From Roseateles sp. DAIF2 (GTDB lineage Bacteria > Pseudomonadota > Gammaproteobacteria > Burkholderiales > Burkholderiaceae_C), in assembly GCF_015624425.1 (NCBI RefSeq), contig NZ_CP049919.1:5456001-5520000 (forward strand): a stretch of DNA of 64,000 nucleotides, read 5' to 3'. Below the pieces are notes generated by a model that made no database searches, was not told the origin of the DNA, and was given only the letters and a program-made list of their open reading frames with translations. Of this stretch, positions 55,009-63,506 are shown piece by piece. Made by a program: the position numbers and the translations under genes. Numbering within the stretch: position 1 is the first letter of the stretch; the number at the start of each line of letters is the position of its first letter.

Positions 55009-57104
55009 GCGCCCTGCCGCAGCCCGCCGGCTGGCTGGACCACTGCGCCCGGGTGCTGGACGCCGTCAGCGCCCCGGCCTACGCGCATGCCGGCGGCCGC
55101 ATCCTGCTCGCCAATCCCGCGATGCTGCGGCTGACCGGCTTCACGCTGGCCCAGCTGCTCGCGCTCGACTTCGATGCCTGGGCCGGCCCCGAGGCGCAGC
55201 CGGCGCTGCGCGACTACGGCCTGGGCTGCCTGCACGGCGATGCGGAGCTGCCGGTGCTGAGCCTGCAGGCCCGCACCGCCAGCGGCAGCCAGCGCTTCCT
55301 GGAGCTGAGCGCCCGCGCGCTGCACGACCCCCAGGGCAGCCTGGCGCTGACCACCTGCCAGGATCTCAGCGACATGCAGCATGTGCAGCACAGCCTGCTG
55401 GAGGTGGGGCGGGTGATGCACCAGATCGTCGAGTACGACCCGGTGGCCACCTTCGTGCTCGACGCCGGCCATCGCGTCACCCATTGGAACGAGGCCTGCG
55501 CGCGGCTGACCGGCATCGACTCCCTCGAGATGCTGGGCAGCACCGAGGCCTGGCGTGCCTTCTATCCGGAGCGGCGCCCGCTGCTGGCGGACCTGATCAT
55601 CGACGGCCGCGGCGAGGCCGAGATCGAGGCCCGCTACCGGGACAAGCTGCGCCGCTCGCCGGTCTCCGAGCGCGCCTACGAAGCCGAGGACTTCTTCCCG
55701 CGCTTCGGTGCCGCGGGCTGCTGGCTGTTCTTCACCGCCGCACCGCTGCTGGACATCGAGGGCCGGGTGGTCGGCGCGATCGAGACCCTGCAGGATGTCA
55801 GCGCGCGCCGCAATGCCGAGGAGGCACTGAAGCGCCATGGCAGCGACCTGGAGCAGATGGTGGCCGAGCGCACCGCCGAGCTGCTGACCACCCACCATGA
55901 CCTGGAGGCCTTTCTGGAGAATGCCTCGGTCGGCATCATCGCGACGGCCAACCAGCGCATCACCCGCGCCAACCGGGCCTTCGCCCGGATGTTTGAGTTC
56001 GGCGAGGCCTCGCCGATCGGCATTCCGACCAGCGAGATGTTCTGCAGCCCCGAGGACCATGCCGAGCTGGGTCGCATCGCCGGCCCGCTGCTGTCGCAGG
56101 GGCAGTCGATGTCGCACGAGATGGCCATGCGCACCCGCCGCGACAACCGGCTGTGGGTGCAGCTGATCGCCTATGTGGCGAACCCACTGGACCCGACCGC
56201 CGGCACCTGGTGGCTGCTGCAGGACCGCACCGAGGTGCAGCGCGTCCAGCGCGAGCTGGAGCTGAACTACGAGCGCATCAAGCAGACCAACGAACGCCTG
56301 GAAGAGGCGCAGAACCAGCTGCTGCAGTCCGAGAAGATGGCCTCGATCGGCCAGCTGGCGGCCGGCGTCGCGCATGAGATCAACAACCCGATCGGCTTCG
56401 TCAACTCCAACCTCGGTTCGCTGCGCCGCTATGTCGAGGCCCTGCTGAACCTGCTGCAGGCCTATGCAAGGCGCGAGCCGGCCGCGGCGGACGCCGAGCT
56501 GGCCGCGCTGAAGCGCGCGGCCGACCTGGACTACATCGCCGAGGACCTGCCTCAGCTGCTGAAGGAAAGCGAGGACGGGCTGGGCCGGGTCAAGAAGATC
56601 GTGCAGGACCTGAAGGACTTCTCGCGCGTCGACCATGCGGACTGGCAGGAGGCCGACCTCAACGCCGGCCTGGAGTCGACGCTCAATGTCGTGATGAACG
56701 AGGTCAAGTACAAGGCCGAGGTGCGGCGCGAGTACGGCAACCTGCCGCCGGTGCGCTGCCTGGCGGGTCAGCTCAACCAGGTGTTCATGAACCTGATCGT
56801 CAACGCCGCCCATGCGATCGAAGGCCGCGGCGTGATCACCCTGAGCAGCGGCACCGGGCAGCGCGACGGGCAGGACTGGGTCTGGGTCGAAGTGGCCGAC
56901 AGCGGCTGCGGCATGACACCCGAACTGCAGCGCCGCATCTTCGAGCCCTTCTTCACCACCAAGCCGGTCGGCCAGGGCACGGGGCTGGGACTCTCGCTGT
57001 CCTTCTCGATCGTGCAGAAGCATGGCGGGCAGATCGAATTGACATCGGAGCCCGGGGTCGGTACCCGCTTCAAGGTCTGGGTGCCGGCGGCCGGCCCTGG
57101 CTGA
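55005..57104 (+). CDS. Soluble multi-PAS sensor histidine kinase
   Basis: The protein has 699 aa and starts with GTG overlapping the previous stop (GTGA). There is no transmembrane segment. Three PAS domains are arranged in series (about 12-130, 135-285, 300-410), then a coiled linker, a dimerisation domain with His457 (LAAGVAHEINNPIGFVNSNLGSL) and a HATPase domain (NLIVNAAHAI, DSGCGM, GTGLGLSLSFSIVQKHGG). The NNPIGFVNSNL phosphoacceptor type is that of kinases partnering with RpfG- or FimX-like receivers. It likely senses an intracellular signal and phosphorylates the two receiver proteins encoded upstream. Confidence 0.92.
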   Translation: MSALPQPAGWLDHCARVLDAVSAPAYAHAGGRILLANPAMLRLTGFTLAQLLALDFDAWAGPEAQPALRDYGLGCLHGDAELPVLSLQARTASGSQRFLELSARALHDPQGSLALTTCQDLSDMQHVQHSLLEVGRVMHQIVEYDPVATFVLDAGHRVTHWNEACARLTGIDSLEMLGSTEAWRAFYPERRPLLADLIIDGRGEAEIEARYRDKLRRSPVSERAYEAEDFFPRFGAAGCWLFFTAAPLLDIEGRVVGAIETLQDVSARRNAEEALKRHGSDLEQMVAERTAELLTTHHDLEAFLENASVGIIATANQRITRANRAFARMFEFGEASPIGIPTSEMFCSPEDHAELGRIAGPLLSQGQSMSHEMAMRTRRDNRLWVQLIAYVANPLDPTAGTWWLLQDRTEVQRVQRELELNYERIKQTNERLEEAQNQLLQSEKMASIGQLAAGVAHEINNPIGFVNSNLGSLRRYVEALLNLLQAYARREPAAADAELAALKRAADLDYIAEDLPQLLKESEDGLGRVKKIVQDLKDFSRVDHADWQEADLNAGLESTLNVVMNEVKYKAEVRREYGNLPPVRCLAGQLNQVFMNLIVNAAHAIEGRGVITLSSGTGQRDGQDWVWVEVADSGCGMTPELQRRIFEPFFTTKPVGQGTGLGLSLSFSIVQKHGGQIELTSEPGVGTRFKVWVPAAGPG

Positions 57105-57122
57105 ACCCGCCGTCGGCGCGCC

Positions 57123-57128
57123 TACACT
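57123..57128 (+). promoter_or_regulatory. -10 element placed for a leaderless transcript (murU)
   Basis: TACACT ends 8 nt before ATG 57137; the expected transcription start would fall at the start codon. There is no Shine-Dalgarno sequence in the spacer. Confidence 0.35.
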
Positions 57129-57136
57129 CGCGCCCC

Positions 57137-57823
57137 ATGCGAGCCATCATCCTCGCGGCCGGGCGTGGCGAGCGCCTGCGGCCGCTGACCGACCATACCC
57201 CCAAGCCGCTGCTGGACGTGCGCGGCAAGCCCCTGATCGTGTGGCATATCGAGGCCCTGGCCGCCGCCGGCGTGCGCGACATCGTGATCAACTGCGCCTG
57301 GCTGGGCGAGCAGTTCCCGGCCCGGCTGGGCGACGGCAGCGCCTTCGGCCTGCGCCTGCATTACTCGATGGAACCCGTGGGCGCGCTGGAGACCGCCGGC
57401 GGCATCGCCCAGGCCCTGCCGCTGCTGGGCGCCGATGGGCAGGACGCCTTCTGGGTCGTCTCCGGCGATGTGTTCCTGCCCGGCTTCCCCTTCGACCCGG
57501 CCGCGGCCGCACGCTTCGCGGCCGGCGATGCGCTGGCCCATCTGTGGATGGTGGACAACGCGCCGCACCACCCGCGCGGCGATTTCGCGATCGACGCGCA
57601 AGGCCTGGCCCGGCTGGACGGCGCGCCGCGCTACACCTGGGCCAGCGTGGGCCTGTTCCGCGCCGCCTTCTTCGCCGCGGTCAAGCCGGGCGAGCGCGCC
57701 GCGCTGCGCCCGCACCTGGACGCCGCGATCGCGGCCGGCCGGATGAGCGCCGAGCATTACGCCGGCGCCTGGACCGATGTCGGCACGGCCGAGCGCCTGG
57801 CGGCGCTCAACAAGCCGGCCTGA
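57137..57823 (+). CDS. murU: N-acetylmuramate-1-phosphate uridylyltransferase-like nucleotidyltransferase
   Basis: The protein has 228 aa. The nucleotidyltransferase signature LAAGRGERLRPLTDHTPKP is at the N-terminus, with VVSGDVFLPGFPFD carrying the metal-binding Asp and the closing WTDVGTAERLAALN. The size and motifs fit MurU (223 aa in Pseudomonas) of the peptidoglycan recycling bypass that makes UDP-MurNAc and skips de novo synthesis. Mannose-1-phosphate guanylyltransferases are related but usually longer. The kinase partner amgK, which often lies next to murU, is not adjacent here. Convergent with the DUF4382 gene. Confidence 0.75.
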   Translation: MRAIILAAGRGERLRPLTDHTPKPLLDVRGKPLIVWHIEALAAAGVRDIVINCAWLGEQFPARLGDGSAFGLRLHYSMEPVGALETAGGIAQALPLLGADGQDAFWVVSGDVFLPGFPFDPAAAARFAAGDALAHLWMVDNAPHHPRGDFAIDAQGLARLDGAPRYTWASVGLFRAAFFAAVKPGERAALRPHLDAAIAAGRMSAEHYAGAWTDVGTAERLAALNKPA

Positions 57824-57832
57824 ACACGGAGC

Positions 57833-58993
57833 TCAGAAGCCGAAGTCGATCGGCGCCACCACGCCGCTGACGTTCACGTCCGCGGTCTTCAGCACCCCGT
57901 TCGAGCTGGCCTCGAGCCTGTACTTGGCGGCCGCGGCCGCATCGGGCTGGAAGTTCAGTGCGGCCGCGTTCGGCGCATAGGCCGCCAGCCGCGGCGCGGC
58001 CACCGGCAGGCGCAGCGTGTAGGCGCCGCTGTCGGCCAGCACCGAGGCCCAGGCCACCTCGACCGTGATCGCCCCGCCCAGGGTCTGCAGCGCGCGCAGG
58101 CCGGCGCTGGCGGGCGTCAGGGTGCCGCCGATCTCGCGTTCGCTCGAGGCCGCCAGCGCGATCGGCGCGCCGGCGCCATTCACCTCGGTGGGCGTGGCCG
58201 CGACCACCGGCACGCCGCTCAGCACCGCGGTGGCGCGGCCCGGCGCGGCCAGCACCAGCTCGTAGCTGCCGCTGGGCAGCGGATAGAGCACGAAGCGCCC
58301 GTTGGCATCCGGCCAGGTGCTCTTGACCGGCACGCCGGCCTGCTGCACCGAGACCCGCGTGTCGCTGTTGGCCAGGCTGGCCTCGACATAGCCGACCACG
58401 CGCGCACCGGCGTCCGACAGGCGCGGCAGCACGCGGATTACCGGCTGCAGGTTGTAGCGCCCCGAGTTGCCGCGCTTGACCACCGACTTGCAGGCATCGA
58501 AGTCCAGCACCACATCGGCCTGCTTGCCGGTCTCGACATCGATCTGCGCATTCAGCTTGACGCCACTCTGCTGCCCGCTGGGCGTATCCAGCGCGATGGC
58601 CGTGCCGCCGCTGGGCGTCACCGCATTGGCCATCGGGTTGGCCGCGTCGTTGGCCGCCAGCACCAGGCGCAGCTGGCTGTAGCGCCCCGCCGGCAGCGGC
58701 AGCTGGCCCAGCTCCTCCAGCACCCCGTTGGTGAGGGTCAGCAGGTCCACGCGCCGCGCCGGGTTCAGCAGCAGCTCGGACCAGCCGCCGTCGGTCTCCG
58801 CGGCGCTGGCGCTGCCATGCACGCGCAGCTTCTGCACCGTGACGAACACCGCGTCGTAGCCGCAGGACGGCGCATCGGTCATCGCCACCCGCAGGGTGCC
58901 GTTGTTCAGCACCGGCTCGCCGGCATCGCCACCCCCGCCACCACAGGCGGCGAGCGCCACTCCCAGAAACAGTCCCAGACAGCTCATCTTCAT
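57833..58993 (-). CDS. DUF4382-domain lipoprotein
   Basis: The protein has 386 aa from a start with a GGAGG Shine-Dalgarno. The lipobox LAAC (Cys17) is followed by five Gly, so it is a lipoprotein. The DUF4382 domain (about 32-190; GTLRVAMTDAPSCGYDAVFVTVQKLRVHG) is followed by a carboxypeptidase-regulatory-like beta domain (about 195-280; GRFVLYPLPSGSYELVLAAPG). It is surface- or periplasm-facing, perhaps binding a polymer. Function unknown. Confidence 0.8.
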   Translation of the reverse strand: MKMSCLGLFLGVALAACGGGGGDAGEPVLNNGTLRVAMTDAPSCGYDAVFVTVQKLRVHGSASAAETDGGWSELLLNPARRVDLLTLTNGVLEELGQLPLPAGRYSQLRLVLAANDAANPMANAVTPSGGTAIALDTPSGQQSGVKLNAQIDVETGKQADVVLDFDACKSVVKRGNSGRYNLQPVIRVLPRLSDAGARVVGYVEASLANSDTRVSVQQAGVPVKSTWPDANGRFVLYPLPSGSYELVLAAPGRATAVLSGVPVVAATPTEVNGAGAPIALAASSEREIGGTLTPASAGLRALQTLGGAITVEVAWASVLADSGAYTLRLPVAAPRLAAYAPNAAALNFQPDAAAAAKYRLEASSNGVLKTADVNVSGVVAPIDFGF

Positions 58994-59087
58994 GACGGAC
59001 CTCCTGCAAGGAAGGGAAGCAACGGCATGTCGATTGTGGAGCGCCCCGGCCGCGGCCGGGGTAAGGAACTGTTGCCCGCTTGCCTGC

Positions 59088-60071
59088 TTACTTCGCCAGC
59101 GGCAGGGTCAGCGCGTCGATGCGTGCCAGCAGCTCGGGCGTCAGCTTGGGCGTCAGCGCCAGCGCGCCCAGGTTGTCCTGCAGCTGGGCCAGCTTGCTGG
59201 CGCCCAGGATCACGGTCGAGACACGCGGGTTGCGGTTCGCCCAGGCGATCGCCAGCTGCGCCACATTGCCGCCCAGCTCGGCCGCGATGCCCTGCAGCTC
59301 GGCCACCGCGGCATTGCGCGCCGGGTCCTGCAGCTGCTCGCGCATCCAGCTCATGCTCTCCAGCGCGCCGCGGCTGCCGGCCGGGATGCCGCTGCGGTAC
59401 TTGCCGGTCAACAGACCCGAGGCCAGCGGGCTCCAGGTGGTCAGGCCCAGGCCGATGTCCTCGTAGAGCCGCGCGTATTCCTGCTCGACGCGCTGGCGGT
59501 GGAACAGGTGGTACTGCGGCTGCTCCACCACCGGCTTGTGCAGGTGATGCCGCTCGGCGATCTCCCAGGCGGCGCGGATGTCGGCGGCGCTCCATTCGCT
59601 GGTGCCCCAGTACAGCGCCTTGCCCTGGCGGATCATGTCGCTCATCGCCCAGACCGTCTCCTCGATCGGCGTGTGCGGATCGGGGCGGTGGCAGTAGACC
59701 AGGTCGACGAAGTCCAGCTGCAGGCGCTTCAGCGAGCCGTCGATCGCCTGCATCAGGTACTTGCGGTTCAGCGTGTCCTTGAAGTTGGTGGCGTGCGGCA
59801 CGTCGCGGTCGATGCCCCAGAAGAACTTGGTCGAGACGATGTAGCGGTGCCGCGCCCAACCCAGCTGCTTGAAGGCCTGGCCCATCACCACCTCGCTCTC
59901 GCCCAGCGCATAGACCTCGGCGTTGTCAAAGAAGTTCACGCCGGCATCGAAGGCCGCGGCCAGCATCTCGCTGGCGGCCTTGGTGTCGACCTGGTTGTGA
60001 TAGGTGACCCAGGAGCCCAGGGACAGTTCGGAGACTTGCAGGCCGCTGCGGCCCAGACGACGGTATTGCAT
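59088..60071 (-). CDS. Aldo/keto reductase, AKR6/Kv-beta-like
   Basis: The protein has 327 aa from the ATG at 60071. The catalytic tetrad is Asp49, Tyr54 ([11 protein letters not shown]), Lys82 (STKFFWG) and His128 (VYCHRPD). The NADPH-binding [12 protein letters not shown] start and [16 protein letters not shown] are typical of the YghZ/Kv-beta branch, which reduces aldehydes such as methylglyoxal. It is divergent from the Ubi-type monooxygenase gene, with 80 nt between. Confidence 0.9.
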   Translation of the reverse strand: MQYRRLGRSGLQVSELSLGSWVTYHNQVDTKAASEMLAAAFDAGVNFFDNAEVYALGESEVVMGQAFKQLGWARHRYIVSTKFFWGIDRDVPHATNFKDTLNRKYLMQAIDGSLKRLQLDFVDLVYCHRPDPHTPIEETVWAMSDMIRQGKALYWGTSEWSAADIRAAWEIAERHHLHKPVVEQPQYHLFHRQRVEQEYARLYEDIGLGLTTWSPLASGLLTGKYRSGIPAGSRGALESMSWMREQLQDPARNAAVAELQGIAAELGGNVAQLAIAWANRNPRVSTVILGASKLAQLQDNLGALALTPKLTPELLARIDALTLPLAK

Positions 60072-60139
60072 GAAGACGCTTCCTCTTGTGGCAGGCGGCA
60101 AGCGTAGCGCAGCCGCGCCGGGCCTGCAGGGCCGGCGGC

Positions 60140-60145
60140 TATAGT
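60140..60145 (+). promoter_or_regulatory. -10 element placed for a leaderless transcript (monooxygenase)
   Basis: TATAGT (5/6) ends 6 nt before ATG 60152, so transcription would begin at the A of the start codon. No Shine-Dalgarno sequence is seen. Confidence 0.4.
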
Positions 60146-60151
60146 GCCGCC

Positions 60152-61384
60152 ATGTCCCTCGATACCCCGTTGCCAGCCCCCACGCTGCGCCTGGCCGTGG
60201 TCGGCGCCGGCCCGGCCGGCCTGGCCCTGGCCCTGCTTGCGGCGCGCTCGCTGCCGCGGGCGCAGATCACCCTGTTCGACGCCCGCCCGCTGGAGCGCGA
60301 TGTCTCGGCCGACCCGCGCACCCTCGCCCTGTCGCTGGGCAGCGTGCAGCTGCTGCAGCGCCTGTCGGCCTGGAACGCCGGCGCCGCCCAGGCGATCGCC
60401 GAGGTGCAGGTCAGCCAGGCCCCGCCGACCCTGAACCATCCGCTGTTCGGCCCGGCCGGCGAGCCCGAGGTGCGCATCAGCGCGGCCGAGCAGGGCGTGG
60501 CCCAGCTCGGCGCGGTCTTGAGCTACGGCCAGCTGGTCGCGCCGCTGCAGGCCGCCTGGCTGGCCGAGACCGCGCGCGCGCCGCAGCGCCTGCTGAGCCG
60601 CTTCGGCCAGCCGGTCGCGGGGCTGAAGCCGGTCGAGGACGGCATCGAGGTCGATGCCGGCATCGCCGAGAGCTACGACCTGGCCGTGGTCGCCGAGGGC
60701 GGCGTGTTCGCGGAGCAGGCGCGCAAGGCCTTAACCCACGACTATCAGCAGAACGCCTGGGTCGGCACCGTGATGCTGGCGCCCGACAGCCCGGCCGGCG
60801 TCGCCTACGAGCGCTTCACCCGCAACGGCCCGCTGGCCCTGCTGCCGCTCAAGGCCCTGGACGACGGCCGGCGCCGCGCCGCGCTGGTCTGGTGCATGCC
60901 GCAGGCCGAGGACGAGATCGCCGGCCTGAACGACGCGCAGCGCCTGGCGGTGATCCAGAGCCTGCTGCCCGCTCGCATCGGCCGGCTGCAGGGCATCTCG
61001 GCGCTGAAATGCTTCCCGCTCGGCCTGAACGCGGAGCGCAGCCTGGTCGAGGGCCGCAGCGTGCGCATCGGCAATGCCGCCCAGACCCTGCACCCGGTCG
61101 CCGGCCAGGGCCTGAACCTGGGCCTGCGCGACGCCTATGCGCTGGTCGACGCGCTGAAGCCATGCCCCAGCGCGGCCGAGCTGGACCGCGCGCTGCGCGG
61201 CGTCGAATGGCAGCGCGCGCCGGACCGCTGGAGCATGATCGCCGCCACCGATTTCCTGGCGCGCAGCTTCGCCTGGCGCTGGCCCGGCCTGCCGGCCGCA
61301 CGCGGCCTGGGGCTGGCCGCGCTGCAGGCGCTGCCGCCGGTGAAGCGCGCGCTGGCGCGGCAGATGATGTTCGGGCGGCGCTGA
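60152..61384 (+). CDS. UbiH/UbiF/Coq6-family FAD monooxygenase
   Basis: The protein has 410 aa. The FAD-binding [19 protein letters not shown] is at the N-terminus and the second FAD motif [29 protein letters not shown] is near residue 310. Both are signatures of ubiquinone-ring hydroxylases (UbiH, UbiF, UbiI). Which ring position it modifies cannot be told from sequence, and several paralogues are usual in this group. It stands alone, expressed from a promoter that appears leaderless. Confidence 0.85.
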   Translation: MSLDTPLPAPTLRLAVVGAGPAGLALALLAARSLPRAQITLFDARPLERDVSADPRTLALSLGSVQLLQRLSAWNAGAAQAIAEVQVSQAPPTLNHPLFGPAGEPEVRISAAEQGVAQLGAVLSYGQLVAPLQAAWLAETARAPQRLLSRFGQPVAGLKPVEDGIEVDAGIAESYDLAVVAEGGVFAEQARKALTHDYQQNAWVGTVMLAPDSPAGVAYERFTRNGPLALLPLKALDDGRRRAALVWCMPQAEDEIAGLNDAQRLAVIQSLLPARIGRLQGISALKCFPLGLNAERSLVEGRSVRIGNAAQTLHPVAGQGLNLGLRDAYALVDALKPCPSAAELDRALRGVEWQRAPDRWSMIAATDFLARSFAWRWPGLPAARGLGLAALQALPPVKRALARQMMFGRR

Positions 61385-61431
61385 GCCCCGGGCTTGCGCT
61401 TGCGCGCCGCTGCGGCACAATGCGGCCCGTC

Positions 61432-61536
61432 ATGCATCTCCCGGCCCACCAGTTCAGCACCGCCTTCCTGTCCGCGCTCGCGGCGGCAGGCCTGCGCGCG
61501 GCCGTGGCACCCCAGCGCCCGGCCGCAGACTCCTGA
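61432..61536 (+). CDS. Possible small ORF in the rnk leader (34 aa)
   Basis: ATG 61432 to TGA 61536 encodes a short hydrophobic-Ala peptide (MHLPAHQFSTAFLSALAAAG...). A CACAAT -10-like element ends 10 nt before the ATG. The high GC makes chance ORFs common here, so support is weak. The rest of the 295-base gap between the monooxygenase and rnk holds a hairpin. Confidence 0.2.
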   Translation: MHLPAHQFSTAFLSALAAAGLRAAVAPQRPAADS

Positions 61537-61613
61537 GCCCGGCGATCCCCCACCCCTCCCCCAGACAGCGCAACACCTCTCGATCGCCGGGCCCCAACCG
61601 CCAGCGCGAGGGT

Positions 61614-61650
61614 GCGCCGCCATGCCCGTGAGCCTCTCACGCTGCGGCGC
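61614..61650 (+). other. Two-part hairpin upstream of rnk
   Basis: GCGCCGC (61614-61620) pairs with GCGGCGC (61644-61650) and inside it CGTGAG (61627-61632) pairs with CTCACG (61636-61641) with a 3-nt loop. It is followed by CCCGCCTTTT, 30 nt before ATG 61680. It could be a weak terminator of the upstream transcript or a leader structure for rnk. Confidence 0.35.
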
Positions 61651-61679
61651 CCCGCCTTTTCCCGACGAGGAATGCCGCA

Positions 61680-62099
61680 ATGTCTTCTGCTTCCACTCCT
61701 ATCCCGCCGGCCGGCGACGCCAGCTGCCTGCTGACCGAACTCGACCATCAACGCCTGAGCCGCCTGGCGCAGGACCATGAGCCGCTGCAGGCCCTGCTGG
61801 ACGGCGCCGAGCTGCTGCCCTCGCCGCGCCTGCCGGCCGACATCGTCTCGATGAACTCGGAGCTCGAGGTGGTCGAGCTCGGCACCGGCCGCCAGCGCCG
61901 CCTGACCCTGTGCTACCCGGCCGAGGCCCGGCCCGACGAGGGCCGCATCTCGGTGCTGTCGCCGGTGGGCCTGAGCCTGCTGGGCCGCCCGGTCGGCGCG
62001 CAGGCCAGTTGGCGGACGCCGGGCGGCGGCGATGGCGCGACGCTGCTGATCAGCGCCCTGCTCTACCAGCCCGAGGCGAGCGGCGACCTGCTGCGCTGA
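61680..62099 (+). CDS. rnk: Nucleoside diphosphate kinase regulator (Rnk/GreA-C-like)
   Basis: The protein has 139 aa. A short helical N-terminus (about 15-45) is followed by the GreA/GreB C-terminal FKBP-like fold: VSMNSELEVVELGTGRQRRLTLCYP and RISVLSPVGLSLLGRPVGAQASW. It lacks the long coiled coil of true Gre factors, as in Rnk, which binds RNA polymerase. It is 154 nt upstream of a USP gene on the same strand. Confidence 0.87.
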   Translation: MSSASTPIPPAGDASCLLTELDHQRLSRLAQDHEPLQALLDGAELLPSPRLPADIVSMNSELEVVELGTGRQRRLTLCYPAEARPDEGRISVLSPVGLSLLGRPVGAQASWRTPGGGDGATLLISALLYQPEASGDLLR

Positions 62100-62253
62100 G
62101 GCGCAGCTGCGGCGGCGCTAGAGGCAAGACCCGACCCCGCTCGCACGCCCTCTCTCTCGCTCACCGCACCCATCGACCACCCCCGGCCCGGCGCCGGTGC
62201 GGGTGGCGCGCCGCGCTGCGCGGCTCACACATCACCCACAAATCTTTTTTCTC

Positions 62254-63153
62254 ATGCACACCATCCTGACCCTGAACGATTTCTCCAGCGCGGCCGAGCA
62301 GGCCCTGGCCCGCGCGGTCCTGCTGGCGCGCCGCCATGACGCGGTGCTGGAGCTGGCCCATCTGGACGGCACCGGCCCGCCCGATGTCGGCGAACGCCTG
62401 CAGCGCTGCGCCGCGATGCTGGCGCGTCGGCACCGCCTGCGCGTGCGCTGCCTGGGCGTGCTGGACGGCGAGACCCAGTTGCGCGAGATCCTGCGGGCCC
62501 GCTCGATCGACCTGCTGGTGCTGGGCTGGCCGGAGGAGCAGCGCCATGCCTGGCTGTTCACGCCGCTGGCGCGGCGCCTGCTGCGGCGCCAGCCCTGCCC
62601 GCTGCTGGTGGTGCGGCGGCCGGCCGAGCGGGCCTATGCCAAGCTGCTGGTCGCGGTGGAGTTAATGGCGCCGCAACGCGCGCTGCGGCTGGTCGAGGCC
62701 GCCGCCGCGCTGCAGCCCGAGGCGCAGCTGGAGCTGTTCCATGCGATCGGCACGCGCGACGAGGCCCGGCTGCGCGCCGCCGAGGCCTCCTACCGCAGCG
62801 TGCTGGCCTACCGCGAGGCCCTGTACCGCCAGGCCCGCCAGCATCTGCTGCAGCTCAGCGATTCGCTGGGCGCGCGCCGCAACCGCCTGATGTACACCCT
62901 GGGCCGCGGCGATCCGGCACGCCAGACCCTGGTGCAGCAGGAACATGGCGGTGCGGAGCTGATCGTCGTCGGGCTGCGCCCGCCCCGGCCGGCCTGGGCC
63001 GGGCCGCTGCTGGGCAGCACCGCGGCCACCCTGCTCGGACGCGCCGGCTGCGACCTGCTGGTCTGGCCGCAGGAACAAGAGGGGGCGCCGGCCCCGGCTC
63101 AGGCCGCGTCGTCGCCGGCGGCCAAGGTCTGCTCCTCGACCCAACGCGCATAG
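62254..63153 (+). CDS. Tandem universal-stress-protein
   Basis: The protein has 299 aa from ATG 62254. Two USP (UspA-like) folds are visible: residues about 1-125 (MHTILTLNDFSSAAEQALARAVLLARRHDAVLELAHL ... CPLLVVRRP) and about 128-280 (AKLLVAVELMAPQRALRLVEAAAAL ... GCDLLVWPQ). The ATP-binding G-2x-G-9x-G(S/T) pattern is present only in the second (VVGLRPPRPAWAGPLLGSTAATLLGRAGCDLLVWP), in partial form. It acts in general stress. Its 3' end overlaps the convergent cutA gene by 55 nt. Confidence 0.82.
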   Translation: MHTILTLNDFSSAAEQALARAVLLARRHDAVLELAHLDGTGPPDVGERLQRCAAMLARRHRLRVRCLGVLDGETQLREILRARSIDLLVLGWPEEQRHAWLFTPLARRLLRRQPCPLLVVRRPAERAYAKLLVAVELMAPQRALRLVEAAAALQPEAQLELFHAIGTRDEARLRAAEASYRSVLAYREALYRQARQHLLQLSDSLGARRNRLMYTLGRGDPARQTLVQQEHGGAELIVVGLRPPRPAWAGPLLGSTAATLLGRAGCDLLVWPQEQEGAPAPAQAASSPAAKVCSSTQRA

Positions 63154-63458
63154 GGCCCATACACCGGCCCCAGCGCCTGCGCATGGATGGCCGGCAGCTC
63201 GTAGGGATGGGCGGCGCGGATCGCCACCTCCAGCCGCGGGTACAGGGCGGCGCGGGTCTTCAGCAGCAGGCGAAACTCGCGCTCCTGCTGCAGCGCGCCG
63301 TCCCAGCGGTAGACGCTCTCGATCTCGGAGATCTGGGCGCAGGCCGCCAGGCCCTGGCTGACCAGCGCCCGTGCCAGGTCTTGCGCCGCGGCGCGGTCCG
63401 GCAGGGTGGTGACGACGGCAATGACAGTGGGAGTCGGGGTGGGATCGGGCGCGGACAT
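63099..63458 (-). CDS. cutA: Divalent-cation tolerance protein CutA
   Basis: The protein has 119 aa. The CutA1 trimer fold is clear: VVTTLPDRAAAQDLARALVSQGLAACAQI, SVYRWDGALQQEREFRLLLKTRAALYPRLEVAIRAAHPYELPAI and YARWVEEQT. The family has been linked to copper tolerance, though its role is debated. It is convergent with the USP gene, sharing 55 nt of coding sequence in opposite frames, and divergent from the polyprenyl-synthetase-like gene. Confidence 0.93.
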   Translation of the reverse strand: MSAPDPTPTPTVIAVVTTLPDRAAAQDLARALVSQGLAACAQISEIESVYRWDGALQQEREFRLLLKTRAALYPRLEVAIRAAHPYELPAIHAQALGPVYGPYARWVEEQTLAAGDDAA

Positions 63459-63506
63459 GTGCGGATTGTGCGAGCCGCTGTCCCCGCCTTCAAGGACAAT
63501 GGCCGG

